From Euprymna scolopes (taxonomy: Eukaryota; Mollusca; Cephalopoda; Sepiida; Sepiolidae): 27,792 nucleotides of DNA. Each line of letters begins with the position of its first letter. Positions within the stretch are counted from its first letter, which is position 1. This document shows, in pieces, positions 26,674-27,792 of this stretch. A model generated the notes under the pieces. That model was not told the DNA's origin and ran no database searches. It worked only from the letters and a program-made list of their open reading frames with translations. The stretch spans positions 76,954,904 through 76,982,695 of the forward strand of contig CM044499.1 of assembly GCA_024364805.1 (NCBI GenBank). Reading direction: 5' to 3'. A program made the translations under genes and the position numbers.

Positions 26674-27752
26674 TCCAGTATTTTTATTTTGATATGAAGT
26701 CAGTTTTAAAATATTTTTTTATTTGAAATTTACATAAAAATGTTTTTGCATCCAATTTGGAGACAACATAAAATATAAGTGTGTCGGTTCACTGTGCAGG
26801 CTGTGATTGTTTACTAATTGCCTGTGTTAGAATTTGATGCTTGAATTTAACATAAGTGTCAATTACATGGCCGGTCATTTCTCCAAACAAAACCAGAACT
26901 AAAGTCTAAAACAAATAACATGGTTTCGTTTTTAAGTTACAATGATACTTGGTTTCTTTGCCAAACTACAAGCTTGCAGTTAGGGGAAGCATCTCTTTCA
27001 ATCAAAGTCTCTTAAAGCTCATTGTCTCTAACCAAGCAGACCAAATTAAACGCCCTTGCCTTTTTTTACTGGAATATATATATATTGAACATCATGAAAC
27101 TACTCAAGAATAATCAGCTGTTGATGTATGCACATAAAACCTGATGCCTACCATCTGGAAACAACTAAGTTTTGTATTACACTTTCTACAGAAAGATTCC
27201 AGAGTTTGACAAGATACACCTGGAGAAGGTTGGAGGTTATATCAACCAAAATAGAAAAATAAAGCTCAAAATGAGAACAGTATGAAGAATCCAAATGATC
27301 TGAAAAGTTTTGTAACGTTTCGTGTGGCTCACAATCACAGCATGGAACCTCCTCACCTTAAATAGGCGATCACTTTTCAAAGTGAAATCAAATTCTGGGT
27401 GGTCAAACTATTTTCACTTACCTGAATCATGCATTTATAAACATGCAACAATTCATACATTTCATAGTAACATGCATGTAATTGCTATAAAGCAAGCAAC
27501 AATGCAATTTCAACAGTGTCAAGCTCGTCTCAATAATTTGAACAGTGTAGATTGAGTAGAATATGAAGTTTGACTGTTTTGTTGACTTTATTAGCTGTCT
27601 TCCTCTTTTTATAAATCCTATTTTTTGGTGTACAACTCGCTTTTAAAGAAATTTTCTCACTTTCTTTCTAGGAAGGAATTCAATTTCAAAGTGAAACTGC
27701 TTATTGTGAATATGTTTTCAGCTGGAAAACTCCTGCAGCTTGTGTTGTTCGG
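1..27752 (+). CDS. IGF2R: Cation-independent mannose-6-phosphate receptor (IGF2R-like), internal part, 12 exons, MRH domains 4-8
   Basis: The twelve exons join into 716 codons with no stop and consistent intron phases. In animals this receptor is a type I membrane protein of the trans-Golgi, endosomes and plasma membrane that binds mannose-6-phosphate tags on acid hydrolases and delivers them to lysosomes. The window encodes the end of MRH domain 4 (residues 1-about 131), domain 5 (about 132-276), domain 6 (about 277-437), domain 7 (about 438-579) and domain 8 (about 580-716). Each domain shows the repeat hallmarks: a DLS/NLxPL strand, an N-[VI]-C strand, a C-x-[QMAE] step, an xTITFxC strand and a final F-x-W-x-T-x-x-AC. 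Characteristic shared stretches with the human protein, as I recall it, include EWHTAAACV, FDLSPLTK, VITFLCD, YYINVCRPL, IKDPNS and TALACVP. Both gene ends lie outside the window. IGF-II binding cannot be judged because domain 11 is absent here. Confidence 0.95.
148..880 (+). other. Intron 1 (phase 1)
   Basis: GTAAGA donor and a TTTTTCTCTTTTTAG acceptor. It is AT-rich and holds a 109-codon open stretch at 498-827 that is listed separately. No transposon is recognised. Confidence 0.9.
498..827 (+). other. Unidentified intronic open reading frame ending in an A-rich run
   Basis: One frame stays open for about 109 codons inside intron 1. Its first half reads like a charged helix (SEKEFQELFNQVEEIQ, then ALKKVSQNLKNLSGG) and not like translated AT noise. 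The second half is lysine-rich because of an A-rich tract near 705-725. There is no convincing start context, and joining it to the receptor would break the MRH fold. It could be a fragment of a processed pseudogene or a chance open frame. I do not recognise the family. Confidence 0.25.
881..1030 (+). CDS. IGF2R: Exon 2: MRH domain 4, middle
   Basis: 150 bases, phase 1 to phase 1. It starts after TTTTTAG and ends CCTG|GTAAGT. It encodes residues 49-98 and includes VNLGRY, YIQLTYSEGDKCG and the TIITFYC strand. These match NLGKF, IQLSYSDGDDCG and TNITLVC of human domain 4. The position eight residues before the strand cysteine is Tyr where binding domains have Arg, so this domain should not bind phosphomannose. 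Its length is a multiple of three, so skipping it would keep the frame. Confidence 0.95.
1031..1657 (+). other. Intron 2 (phase 1)
   Basis: GTAAGT donor and a pyrimidine-rich acceptor ending TTTCCTCCAG. Nothing recognisable lies inside. Confidence 0.92.
1658..1789 (+). CDS. IGF2R: Exon 3: MRH domain 4 end and start of domain 5
   Basis: 132 bases, phase 1 to phase 1, ending TTTGG|GTAAGT. It encodes residues 99-142. ECNYYLEWHTAAACV is nearly the same as the human domain 4 terminus. It is followed by GANCRLSDD, which opens domain 5. The Glu that would contact sugar six residues before the Tyr is replaced by Ser, as expected for non-binding domain 4. Confidence 0.96.
4130..4155. repeat. TA dinucleotide microsatellite
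   Basis: About 13 uninterrupted TA/AT steps just upstream of the mariner transposase remnant. Confidence 0.9.
4215..4389 (+). pseudogene. C-terminal tail of a mariner-type transposase
   Basis: An open frame reads LIAKNRIAPYFGETIDMKEA, then VMSVIDSLAQEDFHGAFQKL, and ends IAAGGDYFEWD followed by a TAG stop. The pattern of an EAV..VIDSL helix, a DFxxAFQKLLE helix and a final AGGDYFExD just before the stop is the usual C-terminus of mariner/Tc1-superfamily (DDE/D) transposases of invertebrates. Only the last 55 or so residues remain, with no catalytic Asp and no terminal inverted repeat seen. It is a fossil fragment in intron 3. The usual Cys in the KCIAAGGDYFE context is Tyr here, a sign of decay. 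Confidence 0.65.
4413..5795 (-). mobile_element. Reverse-strand CR1/jockey-type LINE fragment, reverse transcriptase part, decayed
   Basis: Reading the minus strand from about 5795 down, short frames follow in the order of a LINE reverse transcriptase: SFLDKADLFADNFS; ARVLSDLDQFKASGSNLTPV (RT motif near 5510-5570); LLISKVFESLVNSKLVDF (about 5300-5360); NAGAPQGFTSG followed by YINIYADDPTI (YADD catalytic site at about 4969-4980); and finally LDKMQKQIGNLIGLT with SHRRDVAHLSLFYKYK (about 4440-4560). Frames change at least five times and there are stops, so it is dead. The endonuclease half is missing. A 33-T run at 4748-4780 lies inside it, apparently an expanded lysine-codon A tract on its sense strand. 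Its head ends about 40 bases from the exon 4 acceptor. Confidence 0.82.
4748..4780. repeat. Homopolymer run of 33 T
   Basis: Uninterrupted run inside the reverse-strand LINE fragment; on the LINE's own strand it is an A run within the RT region. Confidence 0.95.
5837..5993 (+). CDS. IGF2R: Exon 4: MRH domain 5, first half, with the binding-site Gln
   Basis: 157 bases, phase 1 in and phase 2 out, ending GAACA|GTAAGT. It encodes residues 143-194. It begins YNFDLSPLTK, nearly the same as human domain 5, continues through YYLNVC and reaches GVCQTK. The Gln (residue 190, codon 5977-5979) directly after the cysteine is the first of the four sugar-contact residues. An N-glycosylation sequon NGT occurs at residues 154-156. 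Confidence 0.95.
5994..7196 (+). other. Intron 4 (phase 2)
   Basis: GTAAGT donor and acceptor AAATCTGTCAG. It contains the inverted-repeat element at 6796-6969. The rest shows no recognisable element. Confidence 0.92.
6796..6969. repeat. Imperfect inverted repeat, arms of about 60 bases (MITE-like or foldback)
   Basis: The arm at 6796-6857 is the imperfect reverse complement of the arm at 6911-6969. Both share cores such as CAAAACAA-TAAAAGAA and ATGCTGTT when read on the same strand. A spacer of about 53 bases separates them. The structure resembles a short non-autonomous DNA transposon, but no coding region or certain target duplication is seen. Confidence 0.7.
7197..7484 (+). CDS. IGF2R: Exon 5: MRH domain 5 second half (binding-site Arg, Glu, Tyr) and start of domain 6
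   Basis: 288 bases, phase 2 to phase 2, with a CTGTCAG acceptor and GTAAGT donor. It encodes residues 195-290. APRTTVITFLC carries Arg232 (codon 7306-7308), eight residues before the cysteine. QETNRTYWFSWYT carries Glu254 (7372-7374) and Tyr259 (7387-7389), five apart as in human domain 5. With Gln190 in exon 4 the four-residue phosphomannose site is complete. As in human domain 5, the extra cysteine pair of domains 3 and 9 is missing (DGDNYRSN has no Cys, and there is none before Tyr259). In mammals this domain prefers GlcNAc-phosphomannose diesters. The sequon NRT is present. The exon ends in QYDLS, the first strand of domain 6. Confidence 0.96.
7485..9167 (+). other. Intron 5 (phase 2)
   Basis: GTAAGT donor; acceptor is an uninterrupted T run ending TTTTAAG. 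AT-rich, with no recognisable element. Confidence 0.9.
9168..9330 (+). CDS. IGF2R: Exon 6: MRH domain 6, first half; GC splice donor
   Basis: 163 bases, phase 2 in and phase 0 out. It encodes residues 291-345, including NWNVQD, YYINVCRPL and AGVCATHFVNGK, matching NWYAMD, YYINVCRPL and SACQMK of human domain 6. The frame stays open past 9330, but protein similarity stops at NGK and resumes at 10088. The junction is GGAAAG|GCAAGT, a GC donor with a full match to the usual GC-AG consensus. No GT donor nearby preserves the frame. Ala follows the VC cysteine, so no binding Gln is present. Confidence 0.93.
9331..10087 (+). other. Intron 6 (phase 0), GC-AG type
   Basis: Starts GCAAGT and ends TTTTGTAG. 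It contains a run of ten C (about 9463-9472) and a copy of a dispersed repeat at about 9762-9850. Confidence 0.88.
9762..9850 (+). repeat. Dispersed repeat, copy A
   Basis: Shares AGATT, ACAAGA, CACCTG and GGTTATATCA-CCAAAAT in the same order and spacing as 27191-27285 in intron 11. The two copies are clearly diverged. The family is not certain. Confidence 0.6.
10088..10258 (+). CDS. IGF2R: Exon 7: MRH domain 6, middle
   Basis: 171 bases, phase 0 to phase 0. It encodes residues 346-402: NLGQPI, DLVLRYTNGKQC and SATIHFRCKK, aligned with NLGMAK, LLLEYVNGSAC and TRIHLVC of human domain 6. Tyr occupies the place of the binding Arg eight residues before the strand cysteine. Sequons NGS, NKT and NYS are present. 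The donor is CTA|GTAAGG. It is a symmetric exon between a GC-AG intron and the 11.7-kb intron 7, so skipping would not shift the frame but would destroy domain 6. Confidence 0.95.
10259..11039 (+). other. Intron 7, first part, no feature seen
   Basis: AT-rich with a G-rich patch near 10355 and a C-rich patch near 10990. No coding or repeat element is recognised. Confidence 0.7.
11040..13516 (+). mobile_element. Older LINE, 5' and central part (endonuclease and reverse transcriptase), interrupted
   Basis: A G+C-richer block with pieces of one long polyprotein in shifting frames. APE-type endonuclease: FQLCCWNVRTLID (about 11370), RYMNVLSVYAPTL (about 11685) and VLGDFNVQVG (about 11803), then the KHGHLLDYILCRHGD tract (about 11980). 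Linker: DWETVRDTIY and HRDWFAD (about 12197-12290), PLLAKDERTLLKT and WHEHFGDLF (about 12440-12525). Reverse transcriptase: SQSCFRGGQGIVDIVFSARQ (about 12910), MFVDLTKVFATVN (about 13010), NGVKQGDIAAPTLF (about 13180), then LLYSDLAI where LLFADDxA is expected, so the catalytic Asp pair is damaged. At least five frame changes make it dead. The order fits the widespread invertebrate endonuclease-reverse transcriptase LINEs of RTE/CR1 type; the exact clade is unsure. The 5' edge is approximate. The rest continues at 19480 beyond the nested element. Confidence 0.85.
13517..14097 (+). promoter_or_regulatory. 5' leader of the jockey-like LINE (likely internal promoter region)
   Basis: This stretch is much richer in G+C than its surroundings and lacks coding potential. 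It lies between the end of older-LINE coding (about 13516) and the ORF1 start. Jockey-type LINEs are transcribed from internal promoters in this position; that role is inferred here. It contains a 10-N run. Confidence 0.45.
13648..13657. other. Run of 10 N (assembly gap)
   Basis: Ten undetermined bases inside the LINE leader. The fixed length suggests a placeholder gap in the assembly, so the true distance here is unknown. Confidence 0.97.
14098..14990 (+). pseudogene. Jockey-like LINE ORF1 (CCHC zinc-knuckle nucleic-acid binding protein), broken
   Basis: Starts MANYKNSKRLHIDSNSSDNE at ATG 14098, which I prefer to the upstream in-frame TTG at 14083 because the family begins this way. The N-terminal domain carries KTLKNKTLLVEVE and YPFKNLNTSKGVV. 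Near 14550 the frame shifts to give DKPTVPKEIKIGF and PNPLRCFKCQKFGHHE (first knuckle). It shifts again at about 14680 to give CSRCGQRDSDHTVNDC and CANCGENHPAYARAC (second and third knuckles), and once more near 14845 for the tail FLEARK and KTYSQVTK. At least three frameshifts are present. In living copies this protein packages the element RNA. Confidence 0.85.
15370..18937 (+). pseudogene. Jockey-like LINE ORF2 (APE endonuclease, reverse transcriptase, RNase H), broken
   Basis: Domains in order. Endonuclease: MNYKIIQWNCCGLKANYN (about 15370), HNTGLRASGAVSVFIKNN (about 15537), VFLGDFNSHI (about 15755) and VSDHYPI (about 15973). Reverse transcriptase: SHNTAVGPDEVHYN (about 16650), NYRPISLTSCMCKILERMVN in pieces (about 16820-16875), AYDTTWKFGIMKDL (about 17041), GVPQGRILSTTLFN (about 17192) and LYVDD (about 17287), so the YVDD catalytic box is kept. 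Then WGADRQTLLNLYRSL (about 17626) and the RNase H IFTDGSK (about 18180), LNAEVCAIDLTFDF (about 18268) and WIPSHIGIRENEL (about 18450). The last frame ends EIGIYTKI and a TAG at 18935-18937. I count at least six frame breaks or internal stops, so no full protein is made. Confidence 0.87.
18938..19461 (+). other. 3' UTR of the jockey-like LINE with a two-copy 113-bp tandem repeat
   Basis: Very AT-rich. The segment starting near 19058 (CAAAT, GTAACTACACC, TAGTA-CAAATATTTA and so on) recurs with about 113 bases offset from near 19171. The last 50 bases before the A tail are the G+C-richer conserved 3' end. Confidence 0.7.
19480..19690 (+). mobile_element. Older LINE, 3' continuation after the nested insertion
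   Basis: Directly after the A tail, coding of the older LINE's RT resumes: VPDVFICGKC, then KIVYLGSTLSNDGTLDVEIR (about 19532-19590), then VWSDGNLTLTTKMSIYQ (about 19632-19681). The YLGSTLS...DAEI and VWSD...STK..VYQ blocks normally follow the segment that ends at about 13510, so this is the right-hand half of the split element. It has stops and frame changes. Similarity fades at about 19690 and the normal C-terminal finger is absent. Confidence 0.85.
19895..20435 (+). repeat. Degenerate tandem array, about 148-bp unit decaying into about 46-bp subunits
   Basis: The block GAAACACAGTAATG followed by a tail with CAATGTATTTA-GTATTAAT and GAAAATCCT starts at 19929 and again at 20077, 148 bases apart. 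A third, shorter start lies near 20219. From 20225 a shorter motif, ATTATTTCATGTGT-like, recurs at about 20225, 20261, 20307, 20352 and 20399, that is every 36-47 bases, usually followed by a TAC.C.TCC-like spacer. Copies are clearly diverged. Confidence 0.65.
20428..20491. repeat. Perfect 19-bp inverted repeat with 26-base loop
   Basis: The arm at 20428-20446 (AAAATTGTTTTTTCCGGGC) is the exact reverse complement of 20473-20491. It lies right at the end of the tandem array. It may be terminal repeats of a tiny foldback element or a hairpin in the pre-mRNA. It has a weak resemblance to a terminator, but it lies inside a eukaryotic intron and so is not one. Confidence 0.85.
20492..21093 (+). 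other. Intron 7, stretch after the hairpin, little seen
   Basis: Apart from the T run and a 13-base direct repeat (TTCCAATTGGATT near 20517 and 20541), nothing is recognised. Confidence 0.6.
20858..20895. repeat. Homopolymer run of 38 T
   Basis: Uninterrupted; possibly the A tail of a reverse-strand retrocopy, but no body is recognised at 20896 onward. Confidence 0.9.
21094..21145. repeat. Perfect 52-bp palindrome centred on a TA repeat
   Basis: The arm TTTCCTCACCCAGCA (21094-21108) is matched exactly in reverse complement at 21131-21145. The 22 bases between are pure TA, so the whole 52 bases form one self-complementary sequence with no loop. A TA-cored palindrome like this can extrude as a cruciform or be the fused ends of two transposon copies. 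Confidence 0.93.
21717..21736. repeat. TA microsatellite
   Basis: Short pure TA run in the 3' part of intron 7. Confidence 0.85.
21863..21951. repeat. Inverted repeat (hairpin) upstream of exon 8
   Basis: The arm 21877-21895 (AATCTCAACACATACCAGA) pairs with 21919-21937 with one mismatch around a 23-base loop. Weaker pairing extends outward (GATACAG with CTGTACC). It sits 54 bases from the exon 8 start, inside the likely branch-point region. Confidence 0.75.
21992..22201 (+). CDS. IGF2R: Exon 8: MRH domain 6 end and first half of domain 7
   Basis: 210 bases, phase 0 to phase 0, after TTTGTTTCAG. It encodes residues 403-472. NCEYVFLWETEIACPE matches the end of human domain 6, and TIKDPNSDYVFNLQPL matches IRDPNSGFVFNLNPL at the start of domain 7. 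The donor TGG|GTTTGT is weaker than the others. I place it at 22201 because exon 9 continues the frame to give FWLNIC, the expected N-[IV]-C strand. It is a symmetric exon. Confidence 0.93.
22202..23568 (+). other. Intron 8 (phase 0)
   Basis: GTTTGT donor and CTTTTTCAG acceptor. AT-rich, with no element recognised. Confidence 0.9.
23569..23740 (+). CDS. IGF2R: Exon 9: MRH domain 7, middle
   Basis: 172 bases, phase 0 in and phase 1 out, ending TCTCTG|GTAAGC. It encodes residues 473-529: LNICAPL, SAVCEVQPS and DGHLRLIYTGKQF. The residue after the VC cysteine is Glu, so domain 7 lacks the binding Gln, as in human. A sequon NRT is present. Domain 7 is shorter here than in human between the LNIC strand and the VC step. 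Confidence 0.94.
23741..25609 (+). other. Intron 9 (phase 1)
   Basis: GTAAGC donor and CTGTTCAG acceptor. It includes a 28-T run at 24531-24558 and a G-rich patch near 25180. Nothing else is recognised. Confidence 0.9.
24531..24558. repeat. Homopolymer run of 28 T
   Basis: Uninterrupted run in intron 9. Confidence 0.95.
25610..25897 (+). CDS. IGF2R: Exon 10: MRH domain 7 end and first half of domain 8
   Basis: 288 bases, phase 1 to phase 1, ending TGTGCAG|GTAAGC. It encodes residues 530-625. TIIIFVC is the domain 7 strand, with Phe where the binding Arg would be. YTFQFNTALACVPRPVDC matches FEFETALACVPSPVDC of human. QYDLTRLAL, NWETTVDG and YIINICRPV begin domain 8. Sequons NSS and NIT are present. 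Confidence 0.96.
25898..26435 (+). other. Intron 10 (phase 1)
   Basis: GTAAGC donor and TTTTTTTACCCAG acceptor. Nothing recognised. Confidence 0.92.
26436..26626 (+). CDS. IGF2R: Exon 11: MRH domain 8, with canonical Gln and Arg of a phosphomannose site
   Basis: 191 bases, phase 1 in and phase 0 out, ending ATTGAG|GTAAAA. It encodes residues 626-689. GGCQITK places Gln632 (codon 26453-26455) directly after the cysteine. HRSTRIDFFC places Arg677 (26588-26590) eight residues before the strand cysteine, the same spacing as in sugar-binding domains 3, 5 and 9 of human. GGDICHK supplies the extra cysteine seen in high-affinity domains (human domain 9 has GGDTCHK, as I recall). Placement as domain 8 rests on continuity with domain 7 and on NIGYVQ against human NLGVVQ. 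The donor is followed nine bases later by a 38-T run. Confidence 0.95.
26635..26672. repeat. Homopolymer run of 38 T next to a splice donor
   Basis: Begins nine bases after the exon 11 boundary. On the minus strand it is an A run preceded by AATAAA (plus-strand 26683-26688), which would also fit the tail of a reverse-strand retrocopy. Confidence 0.93.
27191..27285 (+). repeat. Dispersed repeat, copy B
   Basis: Diverged copy of the segment at 9762-9850, sharing the ordered blocks ACAAGA, CACCTG and GGTTATATCA-CCAAAAT. The repeat may extend to about 27400. Confidence 0.6.
27672..27752 (+). CDS. IGF2R: Exon 12: MRH domain 8 end, with binding-site Glu and Tyr
   Basis: 81 bases, phase 0 to phase 0, ending CGG|GTAAAA. 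It encodes residues 690-716. QSETAYCEYVFSW gives Glu697 (codon 27693-27695) and Tyr703 (27711-27713), six apart, with a cysteine two before the Tyr. That is the arrangement of human domain 9 (ETSDCSY). The exon ends KTPAACVVR, matching ACPVVR at the human domain 8 end. The gene continues past the window. Confidence 0.93.
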
Positions 27753-27792
27753 GTAAAATAGTTTTGATTTATATTAATTTTTGTAACTTTTC

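Larger units (their letters stand above)
26627..27671 (+). other. Intron 11 (phase 0)
   Basis: GTAAAA donor and TTTCTTTCTAG acceptor. It contains the T run at 26635-26672 and a dispersed repeat copy at about 27191-27285. Confidence 0.92.

Noticed and set aside
26436-27752. Exons 11-12 being domain 9 after loss of domain 8
   Set aside because: Exon 10 joins domain 7 to the same domain without a break, NIGYVQ matches human domain 8 NLGVVQ, and the end ACVVR matches domain 8 ACPVVR; conversion from domain 9 remains possible.
1-27792. Hammerhead ribozyme, tRNA-derived SINE or tRNA gene
   Set aside because: I looked for a paired CTGATGA and GAAA core and for A/B box pairs on both strands and saw none that fit.

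Overview
The window is AT-rich animal DNA. It carries one plus-strand host gene broken by long introns full of old transposons. Joining twelve exons (1-147, 881-1030, 1658-1789, 5837-5993, 7197-7484, 9168-9330, 10088-10258, 21992-22201, 23569-23740, 25610-25897, 26436-26626, 27672-27752) gives one unbroken reading frame of 716 codons. Every intron has matching phase on both sides. The protein follows human cation-independent mannose-6-phosphate receptor (CI-MPR/IGF2R) without a gap, from the middle of MRH (P-type lectin) domain 4 to the end of domain 8. The gene therefore continues beyond both window edges. The signal peptide, domains 1-3 and 9-15 (including the IGF-II-binding domain 11 of mammals), the membrane segment and the sorting tail are all outside.

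The organism is probably a lophotrochozoan, most likely a mollusc; a cephalopod fits the AT-rich composition, long introns and LINE types. The sequence alone does not prove the species.

Layout: 1-10258 holds exons 1-7. Intron 3 (1790-5836) contains a mariner-type transposase tail (about 4215-4389) and a reverse-strand CR1/jockey-type LINE fragment (about 4413-5795) that runs up to the splice acceptor of exon 4. Intron 4 has an inverted-repeat, MITE-like element. Intron 6 uses a GC-AG splice pair. Intron 7 (10259-21991, 11.7 kb) is mostly transposon: an old, broken endonuclease/RT LINE (about 11040-13516 plus 19480-19690) is split by a nearly full-length but broken jockey-like LINE with a CCHC ORF1, APE endonuclease, RT and RNase H (about 13517-19479). 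Downstream come a degenerate tandem array, a perfect 19-bp hairpin, a perfect 52-bp palindrome and a hairpin close to exon 8. 21992-27792 holds exons 8-12.

The receptor carries lysosomal enzymes bearing mannose-6-phosphate from the trans-Golgi or cell surface to endosomes. Domain 5 keeps the four sugar-contacting residues (Gln, Arg, Glu, Tyr). The most interesting observation is that domain 8, which in human does not bind mannose-6-phosphate and lacks three of these residues, here has all four at the canonical spacings, plus the extra cysteine pair typical of high-affinity domains 3 and 9. This predicts an additional carbohydrate-binding site. I saw no rRNA, tRNA, CRISPR array, LTR retrovirus or Polinton.
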